Counted from the stretch's first letter, positions 1 through 9,682 are shown. The stretch is 64,000 nt of DNA from Amycolatopsis antarctica (GCF_002262875.1 NZ_NKYE01000004.1:62001-126000), one strand, 5' to 3'. A program made the numbers and translations. Notes: a model not told the origin generated them from the sequence alone.

Positions 1-1346
1 ACGGCGCGCGCGGCGACCAGTGCGACAACTGCGGCAACCAGCTCGACCCCTCGGACCTGATCAACCCGAAGTCGCGGATCAACGGCGAGACGCCCACCTT
101 CGTCGAGACCGAGCACCTGTTCCTCGACCTGCCCGCGTTCACCGAGACGCTCGGCAAGTGGCTGTCCACCAAGACCGACTGGCGGCCGAACGTTCTGAAC
201 TTCACCAGGAATCTGGTGGACGACATGCGTCCCCGCCCGATCACCCGGGACCTGGACTGGGGTGTGACCATCCCGCTGGACGGCTGGAGCAACCAGCCGC
301 TGAAGAAGTTCTACGTCTGGTTCGACGCGGTGATCGGCTACTTCTCCGCCAGCGTCGAGTGGGCCCGCCGTTCCGGTGACCCGGACGCCTGGAAGCAGTG
401 GTGGAACAACGAGGACGCCCGCTCGTACTACTTCATGGGCAAGGACAACATCACCTTCCACGCCCAGTTGTGGCCGACGTTCCTGCTCGGTCACAACGGT
501 GCGGGCGACCGCGGTGGCGAGCCGGGACCGTACGGCGCGCTGAATCTGCCGGACGAGATCGTCTCCAGCGAGTTCCTGACGATGAGCGGTTCGAAGTTCT
601 CCACTTCGCGCGGCACCGTCATCTACGTCAACGACTTCCTGCGTGAGTTCGGGCCGGACACCCTGCGGTACTTCATCGCCGCCGCCGGGCCGGAGACGCA
701 GGACAGCGACTTCACCTGGGACGAGTTCGTCCGCCGCACCAACTCCGAGCTCGCCAACGAGTGGGGCAACCTGGTCAACCGCTCGGTGTCGATGGCGTTC
801 AAAAACAACGGCGAGATTCCCCGTCCGGCCGCGCCGAAGCAGGCCGACGAGGAGCTCAAGGCCTTGTCGCGCAAGGCTTTCGGCACCGTCGGCGGGCACC
901 TGCAGCGGTCCCGGTTCAAGGCCGCCGCGAACGAGGCGATGCGCGTGGTGACGGCGGCGAACCGGTACCTCTCGGACCAGGAACCGTGGAAGCTCAAGGA
1001 GGACACCGAACGCCGCGACAGCGTGCTGCACACGGCGCTGCAGGTCGTGTCCGACGCGAACACGCTGCTCACCCCGTTCCTCCCGCATTCGGCGCAGAAG
1101 GTGCACGAGGCGCTGGGTGCGAGCGGGATCTGGGCGGCACAGCCGGAACTGCGGGAAGTGGACGACCTGGACATCCCCGGGCGGGTCAACCCGATCATCA
1201 CCGGGGACTACGCGAGCGAGCAGGCGCGCTGGGAGTCCACGCCGGTGGAGGTGGGCCGCAAGCTGGACAAGCCGACCCCGTTGTTCGCCAAGCTGGACGC
1301 GAAGCTGGGCGAGACCGGCCCGGAGTGGGCCCCGATCGAGCGATAG
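1..1346 (+). CDS. metG: Methionine-tRNA ligase, 3' part (5' end outside window)
   Basis: Class I methionyl-tRNA synthetase, which charges tRNA-Met in the cytoplasm. The reading frame is already open at base 3, so the N-terminal Rossmann half is missing from the window. Visible in order are a zinc-knuckle half (CDNC near base 21), the catalytic segment with WFDAVIGY and GKDNITFH, the KMSKS-equivalent loop [10 protein letters not shown] near base 590, and the helical anticodon-binding domain ending at TAG 1344-1346. No C-terminal dimerisation extension is seen. It is followed by a hairpin and then tatD, the usual actinobacterial order. Confidence 0.95.
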   Translation, partial: GARGDQCDNCGNQLDPSDLINPKSRINGETPTFVETEHLFLDLPAFTETLGKWLSTKTDWRPNVLNFTRNLVDDMRPRPITRDLDWGVTIPLDGWSNQPLKKFYVWFDAVIGYFSASVEWARRSGDPDAWKQWWNNEDARSYYFMGKDNITFHAQLWPTFLLGHNGAGDRGGEPGPYGALNLPDEIVSSEFLTMSGSKFSTSRGTVIYVNDFLREFGPDTLRYFIAAAGPETQDSDFTWDEFVRRTNSELANEWGNLVNRSVSMAFKNNGEIPRPAAPKQADEELKALSRKAFGTVGGHLQRSRFKAAANEAMRVVTAANRYLSDQEPWKLKEDTERRDSVLHTALQVVSDANTLLTPFLPHSAQKVHEALGASGIWAAQPELREVDDLDIPGRVNPIITGDYASEQARWESTPVEVGRKLDKPTPLFAKLDAKLGETGPEWAPIER

Positions 1347-1358
1347 CAGCAGGATCGC

Positions 1359-1388
1359 GGGGCGGTACCGGTTCACCGGTGCCGCCCC
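1359..1388 (+). terminator. Hairpin between metG and tatD
   Basis: GGGGCGGTACCGG (1359-1371) pairs with CCGGTGCCGCCCC (1376-1388) over a four-base loop, with one wobble pair. No T-run follows, as is common in actinobacteria. It suggests metG and tatD are not simply one transcript. Confidence 0.5.
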
Positions 1389-1412
1389 GCGCGTCCGGTG
1401 AGGACTTCCGAC

Positions 1413-2249
1413 ATGAGCAAGCAGGAGCGCGGCCGTCCGCCGCTGCCCGAGCCGCTGGGTGTGCCGACGGTCGACTCGCACACCCACCTGGAGGCGTGCG
1501 GGGCCGAGACGGCCGCCGACGTCGCCGAGATCGTCGATCGCGCCGAGTCGGTCGGCGTGACCCGGGTGGTGACCATCGCCGATGACCTCGACGCCGCCCG
1601 CTGGGCCGCGCAGGCGTCCACTTGGGACGATCGCGTCTGGGCGGCCGTCGCCATACATCCCACGCGCACCAAGGATTTCGGCCCGGCCGAACAGTCCGAA
1701 GTGGAGCGTCTGGCCGCCGGTGAGCGGATCGTGGCGATCGGCGAGACGGGCCTGGACTACTACTGGGACTACTCGCCGCCGGACGCGCAGCGGGAGGCGT
1801 TCCGCTGGCACATCGACCTGGCGAAGCGGTTGCGCAAGCCGCTGATGATCCACGACCGCGAGGCGCACGAGGACATCCTGCGTGTACTCGACGAGGAGGG
1901 CGCGCCGGAGGACGTCGTCTTCCACTGCTTCTCCGGCGACGAGGATTTCGCGCGACGATGCGTGGACAGGGGTTTCGTGCTGTCGTTCGCCGGCACGGTG
2001 ACGTTCCGTAAGGCGTCCGGGCTGCACGACGCGGCCCGTTTCGTGCCGTCCGGCCAGTTCCTGGTGGAAACCGACGCGCCTTTCCTGACGCCGCACCCGC
2101 ACCGGGGCAGGCCGAACGAGCCGTACTGCGCCGCCTATACCGTGCGGGGCATCGCTGAGCTGCGGGGACAGTCCGCGGAAGAGGTCGCGGAAGCGGCAAG
2201 GGTGAACGCCGAACGCGTATTCCGGTTGCCCGTTGTCACCTCGCCTTGA
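1413..2249 (+). CDS. tatD: TatD family metal-dependent hydrolase
   Basis: Amidohydrolase-fold nuclease of the TatD/YcfH family, about 278 residues, the usual length. Metal-binding motifs are visible: DSHTHLE near the N-terminus, the GETGLDYYWDYS block, the HDREAHED histidine, VFHCFSGD, and LVETDAPFLTPHPHRG near the C-terminus. The frame opens at GTG 1398, but ATG 1413 is preferred because GAGG lies about nine bases before it. Family members act as 3'-5' exonucleases or deoxyribonucleases; the physiological substrate is not evident. It sits between metG and rpfB as in mycobacteria. Confidence 0.9.
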   Translation: MSKQERGRPPLPEPLGVPTVDSHTHLEACGAETAADVAEIVDRAESVGVTRVVTIADDLDAARWAAQASTWDDRVWAAVAIHPTRTKDFGPAEQSEVERLAAGERIVAIGETGLDYYWDYSPPDAQREAFRWHIDLAKRLRKPLMIHDREAHEDILRVLDEEGAPEDVVFHCFSGDEDFARRCVDRGFVLSFAGTVTFRKASGLHDAARFVPSGQFLVETDAPFLTPHPHRGRPNEPYCAAYTVRGIAELRGQSAEEVAEAARVNAERVFRLPVVTSP

Positions 2250-2323
2250 ACGCATTGCGACGATTGGTCTACACCGATCGGCCGGCCGTGAAGTGATGAA
2301 GGTCACGAGATCGCGGGTCGTGT

Positions 2324-2352
2324 TTGCGCAACCCCTAAGGGTCCGTTACGGT
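2324..2352 (+). promoter_or_regulatory. Candidate rpfB promoter
   Basis: TTGCGC (2324-2329), a 17-base spacer, then TACGGT (2347-2352). Spacing and -10 fit a housekeeping sigma promoter and give a leader of about 200 bases before rpfB. A GTCAC element lies just upstream (2302-2306). The long leader was searched by eye for a c-di-AMP (ydaO) riboswitch and no convincing core was found. Confidence 0.45.
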
Positions 2353-2556
2353 CCCGTGACCGTGCCGGTTGATCCGCGGATCACGCAGACCAGACCGGTA
2401 CGCCCACAGTCACGTCAGTGCGCGTCGGGGAAAGCGGTACCGGGAGTAGTCGGCCCGGGTCGCGGGGATGGCGCTGGCTGCGGGTCTCGAAAGACATGTG
2501 CGGAACGTGCGTGTTGACGTGAAGGCATTCGTGCCTGTGCGAAAGGGATCTACCCG

Positions 2557-4041
2557 GTGACTGATAGGCAGTGGCGCACCGACGCGCGCCATGACTCTTC
2601 GTTCGACATGTTCGGTTCCTCGTACCGTTCCGGTTCGCTGGCCACGATGGAGCGGCCGAACTTCGACGACTACGACTACTCGGGCTACAACGAGTACTCC
2701 GCCGACCCGCGCATCACCGGGCACGACGTGATGACCGCGCTGGGCTCCGACGCGGACGCCCTGATGGCCGAGGCCGACGTCGACGTCGACGAGTTGATCC
2801 GGCTGATCAACGCCGAGACCACCGTGATGCCCGCGATCCGCGTTCCGGACTCCGTCCGTGCCGAGCGCGCCGCGCTGGCCGACGTCGAGCCCGAGGACGA
2901 GCTCGTCACCGCCACGAAAACGTGGAAGAAGCGTTTCCTCAAGGGTGCGGCGCTGGCCGTGCTGATCACCCTCACCGGCGGCGGTGCCGCGGCGATGGCG
3001 ATGAACAAGTCCGTCACGGTCAACGTGGACGGCACCGAGCAGAGCGTCAACAGCTACGGCGACACCGTCGGCGAGGTGCTGGAGGACGCCGGCCTGACGG
3101 TCGGCGCGCACGACTCGCTCTCCCCGTCCCCGCAGGCCGAGGTCGGCGACGGCGGCGTCATCAAGCTCGAGCGCGGCCGCCAGCTCAACGTGATCGTCGA
3201 CGGTGCCCCCCGCGAGTCGTGGGTGCGGGCCACCAGCGTCGACGAGGCGCTGACCCAGCTCGGCATGCAGGACCTGCTGACCAAGCAGGGCACCTGGTTC
3301 TCCGCCCCGCAGAACGGCGCCGTGCCCCTCGAGGGCATGACGCTGGAGATCAAGACCCTCAAGACCATCACGCTCTACGACGGCGGTCAGGCCCCGCGTG
3401 AGCTGTCCACCAACGCGCTCACCACGCAGGAGCTCCTGGGCGAGCTCAACCTGCAGCTCGGCGCCGAGGACAAGGCCGAGAGCGGCCTGGACGCCAAGCT
3501 GACCGACGGTGCCGAGGTGCGGGTCAGCCGCACCGGCGTCTCGGTGATCAACGAGACCCAGCCCATCGAGTCCCCGGTCGAGGAGATCGAGGACCCGGAG
3601 ATGGAGCAGGGCGAGGAGAAGGTCGAGGAGGAGGGCCTTCCCGGCGAGAAGATCGTCACCTTCCGCGTCACGAAGAAGAACGACGAAGAGGTCGGGCGCG
3701 AGGAGATCGAGACCAAGGTCGTCAAGGAGCCGACGAAGAAGGTCGTGCGCGTCGGCACCAAGGAGCCGGAGCAGCCGCAGATCTCCGACGAGGGCGTCTG
3801 GGACCGACTCGCGCAGTGCGAGGCGACCGGCAACTGGGCGATCAACACCGGCAACGGTTTCTACGGCGGCCTGCAGTTCGACAAGCAGACCTGGAACTCC
3901 TACGGCGGTGACGCCTACGCCGCGATGCCGCACCAGGCCTCCCGTGAGCAGCAGATCGCGATCGCGACCAAGGTCCGTGACGACCGCGGTGGCTACGGCG
4001 CGTGGCCCGGTTGCTCCAGCAAGCTCGGCCTGCCGCGCTGA
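2557..4041 (+). CDS. rpfB: Resuscitation-promoting factor RpfB-like
   Basis: Secreted or membrane-anchored muralytic factor of 494 residues. A long acidic cytoplasmic N-terminus (about 1-125) is followed by one membrane segment (about residues 130-148, rich in A, L, G and T), three DUF348-type repeats, a G5-like segment with an acidic stretch (about 345-405), and a C-terminal Rpf lysozyme-like domain from WDRLAQCEATGNWAINTG to the end. The conserved glutamate in QCEATGNW is the presumed catalytic acid. Start is GTG 2557 with AAAGGGA about nine bases before it. The N-terminal cytoplasmic region is longer than in M. tuberculosis RpfB. It lies between tatD and ksgA as in mycobacteria. Confidence 0.93.
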   Translation: MTDRQWRTDARHDSSFDMFGSSYRSGSLATMERPNFDDYDYSGYNEYSADPRITGHDVMTALGSDADALMAEADVDVDELIRLINAETTVMPAIRVPDSVRAERAALADVEPEDELVTATKTWKKRFLKGAALAVLITLTGGGAAAMAMNKSVTVNVDGTEQSVNSYGDTVGEVLEDAGLTVGAHDSLSPSPQAEVGDGGVIKLERGRQLNVIVDGAPRESWVRATSVDEALTQLGMQDLLTKQGTWFSAPQNGAVPLEGMTLEIKTLKTITLYDGGQAPRELSTNALTTQELLGELNLQLGAEDKAESGLDAKLTDGAEVRVSRTGVSVINETQPIESPVEEIEDPEMEQGEEKVEEEGLPGEKIVTFRVTKKNDEEVGREEIETKVVKEPTKKVVRVGTKEPEQPQISDEGVWDRLAQCEATGNWAINTGNGFYGGLQFDKQTWNSYGGDAYAAMPHQASREQQIAIATKVRDDRGGYGAWPGCSSKLGLPR

Positions 4042-4073
4042 CGACCGCCCCCGGCGTCCCGGTGACGGCTCGC

Positions 4074-4079
4074 TAGGCT
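4074..4079 (+). promoter_or_regulatory. Leaderless -10 for ksgA
   Basis: TAGGCT, exactly six bases, then the GTG start at 4086, so the transcript would start at or next to the codon. Confidence 0.45.
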
Positions 4080-4085
4080 CTGCCG

Positions 4086-4985
4086 GTGACCGCTGCCCCC
4101 GACGTCCGGCTGCTCGGCCCCGCGGAGATCCGCGCGCTGGCCGGGGAGCTCGACGTCCGGCCCACGAAGAAGCTCGGGCAGAACTTCGTGCACGATCCGA
4201 ACACCGTCCGGCGCATCGTGGACCTGGCCGGGGTCGGTGCCGGTGACGTGGTGCTGGAAGTCGGCCCCGGCCTCGGCTCACTGACGCTCGGGCTGCTCGG
4301 CTCCAGTGCGGACGTGGTGGCCGTCGAGATCGATCCGGTGCTGGCGGGCAGGCTTTCGGAGACCGTCGCCGAGCGCGGCGGGTCCGCGGCCGGCCGGCTC
4401 ACCGTGCTGACCGCGGACGCGCTCCGGCTCGCCGCCGCCGACCTGCCGCGAGCCCCGACGGCGATCGTGGCGAACCTGCCGTACAACGTCGCGGTGCCCG
4501 TCGTGCTGCACCTGCTCGCCGAGCTGCCCTCGCTGCGCACCGGCATGGTGATGGTGCAGACCGAGGTGGCCGACCGGATGGCCGCGGGACCGGGCGGCCG
4601 GGTCTACGGCGTGCCGAGCGTCAAGCTCGCCTGGTACGGCAACGCCCGCAAGGTCGCGCCGGTGCCGCGCGCGGTGTTCTGGCCGGTGCCCAACGTCGAC
4701 TCCGCCCTGGTCGCGTTCGAGCGCGCCGGGCAGCGTGCCGAGAGCGAGCGAGTCGCCGTGTTCGCCGCCGTTGACGCCGCCTTCTCCCAGCGGCGCAAGA
4801 CCCTGCGTGCCGCGCTGGCCGGCTGGGCGGGTTCGGCCGACCGGGCGGGCGAGATTCTGGTCGCCGCCGGGGTCGACCCTCGGGCGCGGGGGGAGCGGCT
4901 CACCGTCGAGGACTTCACCCGGATCGCCGCCGCCCGCGAGGCGCCGTGCCCGCAGGGTGCCCGGGAGACGCCGCCGACCGTGTGA
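4086..4985 (+). CDS. ksgA: 16S rRNA dimethyladenosine transferase
   Basis: RsmA/KsgA, 299 residues, which dimethylates the two adjacent adenosines of 16S helix 45 using S-adenosylmethionine. Motifs: [12 protein letters not shown], the SAM-binding [11 protein letters not shown], and the target-adenine pocket [10 protein letters not shown] (NLPY). The C-terminal domain ends with a short tail. GTG 4086 is chosen because the -10-like TAGGCT lies six bases upstream and no Shine-Dalgarno is present. It is followed by a 365-base intergenic region holding a SAM-I riboswitch. Confidence 0.95.
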   Translation: MTAAPDVRLLGPAEIRALAGELDVRPTKKLGQNFVHDPNTVRRIVDLAGVGAGDVVLEVGPGLGSLTLGLLGSSADVVAVEIDPVLAGRLSETVAERGGSAAGRLTVLTADALRLAAADLPRAPTAIVANLPYNVAVPVVLHLLAELPSLRTGMVMVQTEVADRMAAGPGGRVYGVPSVKLAWYGNARKVAPVPRAVFWPVPNVDSALVAFERAGQRAESERVAVFAAVDAAFSQRRKTLRAALAGWAGSADRAGEILVAAGVDPRARGERLTVEDFTRIAAAREAPCPQGARETPPTV

Positions 4986-5047
4986 TCTCGGCCAAGCTCG
5001 CGGCCCGGGACTTGCATACGGCTCGCCGTTGCGCTGTACTCATGAGG

Positions 5048-5130
5048 CCATCCTGAGCGGCCGAGAGACCTGGCTCGACGACGCCGCAGCAACCACCCTT
5101 CGGGGCAGGTGCTACCGCCAGGACCGATGG
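5048..5130 (+). promoter_or_regulatory. SAM-I (S-box) riboswitch
   Basis: The aptamer core is recognisable. P1 arms are CCATC (5048-5052) and GATGG (5126-5130). P2 is GCGGC paired with GCCGC, enclosing the GAGAGA and GGCTC motifs. GCAACC follows in the J3 region, then a TTCG-capped P3 hairpin, and GGTGCTACCGCCAGGACC before P1 closes. This matches the S-box order of conserved blocks. It precedes the MetN-like ATPase by about 220 bases, so expression of that gene is expected to fall when SAM is high. Confidence 0.85.
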
Positions 5131-5292
5131 AGGAACTGTGTACCGGTCCCGAATGCTCACCAGGCGCCGAGTCGTCGACGAGGGTCGCCGCACCGTCAGT
5201 GCGTGTCGACGTCACAACGCCCGCACCTGAGTTTCGAGCAGTAGTCCCCTTCTCAGCCGAATCGTCCGTGGTCTTCGAGTCCACATAGGACG

Positions 5293-5334
5293 GTCACCCG
5301 GTGACGGTCGGCGCGCCCACGATCTGGCCGCGCC
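5293..5334 (+). promoter_or_regulatory. Inverted repeats before the MetN-like gene
   Basis: Two dyads lie between the riboswitch and the start codon. GTCACCCGGTGAC (5293-5305) is a palindrome, and GGCGCG (5310-5315) can pair with CGCGCC (5329-5334), which ends five bases before the CAGGAG ribosome binding site. The second could be part of a riboswitch expression platform, acting on translation or as a short terminator. Inference only. Confidence 0.35.
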
Positions 5335-5350
5335 CTTCCCAGGAGTACCC

Positions 5351-6361
5351 GTGATCACAGTAGAGAACGTCAGCAAATCCTTCGCAGGCAAGGGCTCAGC
5401 CGTCACCGCCCTGCGGGACGTGAGCCTCCGGATCCCGGCGGGCGCCATGTACGGCGTGGTGGGCCCCGCGGGTTCCGGCAAGTCGACCCTCGCCCGGTGC
5501 GTCGCTCTGGACGAGCGTCCCGACCGGGGAACCGTCCGGCTGGACGGCCTGGACACCGCCACGCTCCAGGGGCGCAGGCTGCGCGAGGCACGCAGGCAGG
5601 TCGGCGTGGTCACCGCACGTCCGGAACTGCACAACGAGCGCACCGTGGCCGGCAATGTGGCGGTCCCACTGGAACAGCTCGGCCTGGACGCCCCGCAGCG
5701 ACGCGAGCGCGTCGGCACCCTGCTCGACCTGGTCGGCCTCGCCCGTGGCGCCGCCTTGCGCCCGAGCGAGTTGACCGAGGGGCAGCGCAGGCGCATCGCC
5801 GTGGCCAGGGCGCTGGCGACGGGCGCGCCGGTACTGCTGGCCGACGACGCGACCGGCGCGATCGCCGAGGAGGAGACCGGCGGTGTGCTGCAGGCGCTGG
5901 ACCGTGCCCGTGCCGAGTTGGGAGTGACGGTGCTGCTGACGACGCAGGAGGCGGGCATCGCTCGCCGCGTCTGCGACGATCTCGCCGTGCTGGAGCGCGG
6001 CGCCCTGGTGGAGAGTGGTTCCCTGCTCGGCCTGCTGTCCGATCCCACCAGCCGCACCGCGCAGGCCCTGCTGCCCGCAATCGAGACCACCCGCGCCCAG
6101 TCCGCGCGGTACGAGCGTTCGGTCGACGTGGTCCTGGTCGGCTTCGCCGCGATCGGTTCGCTGCTGCCGGAGGCGGGCAGCCGCTTCGGCGTCGAGGTGG
6201 CGACCATCGGCGGCGGCGTGACCAGGGTCGGCGAGACCCCCGTCGCGCACTTCCGCCTCGGCCTGCGCGGCGAGCGTTCGGACGTGGCGCTGGCCTGGAT
6301 CTCCGAGCGTGGCGGCCACGTCACGCACACCGCCCGCGGCCCGCAGGGCGTCGCCGCCTGA
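5351..6361 (+). CDS. MetN-like ABC ATPase with NIL domain, catalytic motifs altered
   Basis: 336 residues: an ABC ATPase domain (about 1-240) and a C-terminal NIL domain (about 255-330, the methionine-binding regulatory domain of MetN). Walker A is intact (GPAGSGKST). Other motifs depart from the family: the Q-loop reads VTARPE where MetN has FQHFN, the signature is LTEGQ instead of LSGGQ, Walker B is LLADDAT with D in place of the catalytic E, and the switch reads TTQE instead of THE. No MetI permease or MetQ lipoprotein gene is adjacent. Start GTG 5351 has AGGAG upstream. With the SAM riboswitch this argues for a methionine-linked role, but perhaps regulatory rather than transport. Confidence 0.8.
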   Translation: MITVENVSKSFAGKGSAVTALRDVSLRIPAGAMYGVVGPAGSGKSTLARCVALDERPDRGTVRLDGLDTATLQGRRLREARRQVGVVTARPELHNERTVAGNVAVPLEQLGLDAPQRRERVGTLLDLVGLARGAALRPSELTEGQRRRIAVARALATGAPVLLADDATGAIAEEETGGVLQALDRARAELGVTVLLTTQEAGIARRVCDDLAVLERGALVESGSLLGLLSDPTSRTAQALLPAIETTRAQSARYERSVDVVLVGFAAIGSLLPEAGSRFGVEVATIGGGVTRVGETPVAHFRLGLRGERSDVALAWISERGGHVTHTARGPQGVAA

Positions 6362-6400
6362 GCCTCCTGGTCCGCCTGAGCTGCCCGTACACCGGTTGCC

Positions 6401-6435
6401 CACGGCCCCGCCCGGATCGTCGGGGCGGGGCCGTG
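6401..6435 (+). terminator. Terminator after the MetN-like gene
   Basis: A perfect 13-bp stem, CACGGCCCCGCCC (6401-6413) with GGGCGGGGCCGTG (6423-6435), and a nine-base loop. Confidence 0.7.
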
Positions 6436-6498
6436 CCGGACGCGATCCGTGCAGGTGACGAGGTTCGCGCCTCGCGCACGTGCCGCCGGTGGGCAACG

Positions 6499-6504
6499 TA
6501 GGCT
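6499..6504 (+). promoter_or_regulatory. Leaderless -10 for ispE
   Basis: TAGGCT, six bases, then GTG 6511. It is the same hexamer as for ksgA and the TetR gene at 24525. Confidence 0.45.
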
Positions 6505-6510
6505 GGTCGG

Positions 6511-7470
6511 GTGCTCGCCGTAGTCCCGCCACCAGTCACCGTCCGGGTGCCGTCGAAGATCAATCTGCATCTCGCCGTCGGTGACCTGCGCGATGACGGC
6601 TACCACGAGCTGGCCACGGTCTTCCACGCGCTCTCGCTGACCGACGAGGTCACGGTCGCCACGAGCGACGACCCCGGCGTGGAGGTCTACGGCGAGGGCG
6701 AGGGCGTGGTGCCAACGGGGGCGAACAACCTCGCCTGGCGGGCGGTGCAGGCACTGGCCGCGCACGTCGGACGGCCCGAGCCGAAGATCCGGGTGGCCCT
6801 GCGCAAGGGAATCCCGGTCGCCGGCGGAATGGCGGGCGGCAGTGCCGACGCCGCCGCCACCCTGGTCGGGCTCGCCGCACTGTGGCGGTTGGAGATCGGC
6901 CGGGACGAACTCGCCGGGATCGCCGCCAAGCTCGGCAGCGACGTGCCGTTCGCGCTGTACGGCGGCACGGCACTCGGGACCGGCCGGGGCGAACGGCTCG
7001 TCCAGGTGCTCTCCCGGCACCCGTTCCACTGGGTGCTCGCCCTCGACCAGAAGGGCCTGTCGACGCCCTCGGTGTTCCGCGAACTCGACCGCCTGCGCGA
7101 GGCGGGCGATCCGCCGCGGATCGGTTCGCACACGCCCGTCGTCGAGGCGCTCGCCTCGGGCGATCCGCGTCAGCTCGCCCTGCTGCTGGGCAACGACCTG
7201 CAGGCCGCCGCCGTGTCCCTGCGGCCCGGTCTCCGCCGTACCCTGCGCGCGGGGGTGGACGCCGGGGCGCTGGCCGGGACGGTGTCGGGTTCCGGCCCGA
7301 CCTGCGCCTTCCTCTGCGACGGGGCGCAGTCGGCCGTCGAGGTGGCCGCCTCGCTCGCGGGCGCCGGGGTCTGCCGCACGGTGCGGGTTGCGCACGGTCC
7401 GGTGCCCGGTGCCAGGGTGGTGGGCGGCGAGGAGTCGCCGCGGTCCGCTCCACCGCAGGTGCACGCGTGA
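6511..7470 (+). CDS. ispE: 4-diphosphocytidyl-2-C-methyl-D-erythritol kinase
   Basis: GHMP-family kinase of the MEP isoprenoid pathway, 319 residues. It phosphorylates CDP-ME at the 2-hydroxyl. Seen: [11 protein letters not shown] and GYHEL at the N-terminus, the GHMP glycine-rich ATP loop [15 protein letters not shown], and the C-terminal [13 protein letters not shown] motif. The GTG 6511 start has no Shine-Dalgarno but a -10 six bases upstream. Its stop overlaps the GTG of the next gene (GTGA at 7467), indicating translational coupling. Confidence 0.95.
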   Translation: MLAVVPPPVTVRVPSKINLHLAVGDLRDDGYHELATVFHALSLTDEVTVATSDDPGVEVYGEGEGVVPTGANNLAWRAVQALAAHVGRPEPKIRVALRKGIPVAGGMAGGSADAAATLVGLAALWRLEIGRDELAGIAAKLGSDVPFALYGGTALGTGRGERLVQVLSRHPFHWVLALDQKGLSTPSVFRELDRLREAGDPPRIGSHTPVVEALASGDPRQLALLLGNDLQAAAVSLRPGLRRTLRAGVDAGALAGTVSGSGPTCAFLCDGAQSAVEVAASLAGAGVCRTVRVAHGPVPGARVVGGEESPRSAPPQVHA

Positions 7471-7877
7471 ACGACGCCGAGTTCGCCTTCCCGGGGCCGT
7501 TGCGTGACCAGCTCGTCGCGGCGATCCTCGCCGGCGCCAAGACGTCCACGAGTGGTCTGGTCGCCGAGTACGAGCGGTACGGCGAGAAGCTGCCGGTGGC
7601 GGGCGAACGGGAGCGGGTGGTCGACTCGACGGGCCGTGGTGTCGCCGTCATCGAGACCACCGCGGCACGGGTCGTCGCACTGTCCGAAGTGGACCTGGCG
7701 CACGCGCGGGACGAGGGCGAGGGGTTCGAGACGGTCGCGCAGTGGCGGGCCGGGCACGAGCGGTACTGGCACGGAGAGCAGATGCGGGCCGCGCTCGGCG
7801 ACCCGGATTTCACCGTGGATGACGACACAGTCGTTGTGTTGCAACGTTTTCGAGTGGTGGAAAGAGTCGGCCCGTAG
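7467..7877 (+). CDS. ASCH-domain protein
   Basis: A 136-residue protein with the ASCH/PUA-like fold signature: N-terminal [21 protein letters not shown], the [15 protein letters not shown] core strand, and the [20 protein letters not shown] block typical of YqfB/ASCH proteins. ASCH domains bind RNA or modified nucleosides, and some have amidohydrolase activity; the substrate here is unknown. It overlaps ispE by four bases and abuts the ABC-F gene (TAG then ATG), so the three are probably cotranscribed. Confidence 0.8.
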   Translation: MNDAEFAFPGPLRDQLVAAILAGAKTSTSGLVAEYERYGEKLPVAGERERVVDSTGRGVAVIETTAARVVALSEVDLAHARDEGEGFETVAQWRAGHERYWHGEQMRAALGDPDFTVDDDTVVVLQRFRVVERVGP

Positions 7878-9665
7878 ATGGTGAACCTGGTCAACCTGGA
7901 ATCGGTCGACAAGTCCTACGGGGTGCGACCGCTGCTCGACGGTGTCTCCCTCGGCGTGGCCGCGGGCGACCGCATCGGCGTCGTCGGCCTCAACGGTGGC
8001 GGTAAGACCACCTTGCTGGAGGTGCTCGCCGGGGTCAGCGCACCCGACTCCGGCAGGGTCAGCAGGGTCGGCGGCCTGCGGATGGCCGTGGTCACCCAGC
8101 GCACCGAACTCCCGGCCGGCAGCACGGTCGGCGAAGTCGTGCTGGCCGGGTACGACATGGAGCACGAGTGGGCGGCCGACGCCCGCGTTCGTTCCATTGT
8201 GGACGGTCTGGGTATCTCGGCGCTGGGCCTCGACTCGACGACGTCCACGCTCTCCGGTGGGGAACGCAGGCGCGTCGCGCTGGCCGCCGCGCTGGTGGCC
8301 GAGCTGGACCTGGTCGTCCTGGACGAGCCGACCAACCACCTCGACGTCGAGGGTGTGCACTGGCTGGCCGAGCACCTGCTGAACCGCCGGATCGCGGTCG
8401 TGGTCGTCACGCACGACAGGTGGTTCCTGGACACCGTCTGCGGACGTACCTGGGAGGTCGTCGGCGGGCGCGTCGAGCAGTACGAGGGCGGCTACGCGGA
8501 CTGGGTGTTCGCCCGCGCGGAACGTGCCCGGCTCGCGGCGACCGTCGAGGAGAAGCGGCAGAACCTGGCACGTAAGGAACTGGCCTGGTTGCAGCGCGGG
8601 GCGAAGGCGCGGACCTCCAAGCCGCGCTACCGGATCGAGGCCGCCGAGGCGCTGATCTCCGACGTCCCGCCGCCCCGTGATTCGGTGGAACTGCTCAGCT
8701 TCGCCCGGCGCAGGCTCGGCAAGACGGTGCTGGAGCTGGAGGACGTGTCGCTGGCTGCGGGCGATCGGACGCTGGTCGACGACGTCACCTGGCGGGTCGG
8801 CCCCGGCGACCGGATCGGCCTGGTCGGTGTGAACGGTTCCGGCAAGACGACCCTGCTGCGCCTGCTCGCCGGTGAGGCCGAACCGGTGGCGGGCAGGCGG
8901 ATCCAGGGCAAGACCGTCAGCCTGGCGCATCTTCGGCAGGAACTCGACGATCTGCCTGGTGACCTGCGCGTGTTGCAGGCCGTCGAGGCGATCGCCGGAC
9001 GGGTGGTGCTCGGCAAGCAGGAACTGTCCGCCTCCCAGCTCGCGGAGAAGCTCGGGTTCCCGCCCGCGCGACAGTGGACGCCGGTGGCCGACCTCTCCGG
9101 CGGTGAGCGCAGGCGGTTGCAGCTCGTCCGGCTGCTGATGGCCGAACCGAACGTGCTGCTGCTCGACGAGCCGACGAACGACCTGGACATCGACACCCTG
9201 CAGCAGCTCGAGGACCTGCTCGACTCCTGGCCGGGAACGCTGGTGGTGGTCTCGCACGACCGGTACCTCACCGAGCGCGTCTGCGACAACGTGGTCGCGC
9301 TGCTCGGCGACGGCAAGATCACGCACCTGCCAGGGGGAATCGAGGAGTATCTGAGCCGCCGTGCGGCGGCGGTCCAGGCTCCCGGCCGTTCCCAGCGTTC
9401 GGAGCGGCCATCGGCGCGTCCGTCCGAACAGGACGGACGCAGGGCAGGGGCGGCGGAGAAGCGGGCCGCGTCGAAGGAACTCGCCAGGCTGGAGCGGAAG
9501 CTGGACACCTTGCACACCAAGGAGTCGAAGCTGCACGACGCGCTCGCACTGGCGGCCACCGACCCTGGTCGGTTGATGGAGCTCAACGCCGAGCTCAAGG
9601 CCGTGGTGGCGGAGAAGGACGAGATCGAACTGCGCTGGCTGGAAGTCTCCGAAGCCGCCGAGTGA
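7878..9665 (+). CDS. ABC-F family ATPase
   Basis: 595 residues with two ABC ATPase domains in one chain and no membrane segments: Walker A GLNGGGKTT and GVNGSGKTT, signatures LSGGERRRV and LSGGERRRL, Walker B LDEPTNHLD and LDEPTNDLD. The linker between the domains holds the NLARKELAWLQRGAKAR helix. The C-terminal part is charged and coiled-coil-like, as in Uup. ABC-F proteins act on the ribosome; the paralogue type (Uup, EttA or antibiotic resistance) cannot be fixed from sequence alone. The conserved genomic location favours a housekeeping Uup-like role. Confidence 0.9.
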   Translation: MVNLVNLESVDKSYGVRPLLDGVSLGVAAGDRIGVVGLNGGGKTTLLEVLAGVSAPDSGRVSRVGGLRMAVVTQRTELPAGSTVGEVVLAGYDMEHEWAADARVRSIVDGLGISALGLDSTTSTLSGGERRRVALAAALVAELDLVVLDEPTNHLDVEGVHWLAEHLLNRRIAVVVVTHDRWFLDTVCGRTWEVVGGRVEQYEGGYADWVFARAERARLAATVEEKRQNLARKELAWLQRGAKARTSKPRYRIEAAEALISDVPPPRDSVELLSFARRRLGKTVLELEDVSLAAGDRTLVDDVTWRVGPGDRIGLVGVNGSGKTTLLRLLAGEAEPVAGRRIQGKTVSLAHLRQELDDLPGDLRVLQAVEAIAGRVVLGKQELSASQLAEKLGFPPARQWTPVADLSGGERRRLQLVRLLMAEPNVLLLDEPTNDLDIDTLQQLEDLLDSWPGTLVVVSHDRYLTERVCDNVVALLGDGKITHLPGGIEEYLSRRAAAVQAPGRSQRSERPSARPSEQDGRRAGAAEKRAASKELARLERKLDTLHTKESKLHDALALAATDPGRLMELNAELKAVVAEKDEIELRWLEVSEAAE

Positions 9666-9682
9666 CCGGCTGACCGCGACCG

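Noticed and set aside
2250-2556. A c-di-AMP (ydaO) riboswitch before rpfB
   Set aside because: Such riboswitches often precede rpf genes, but the conserved core blocks were not found by eye. A covariance-model search would settle it.
2410-4281. A 623-residue reverse-strand open frame opposite rpfB
   Set aside because: It is leucine/valine/aspartate-rich composition mirrored from rpfB codons, and rpfB has clear domains.
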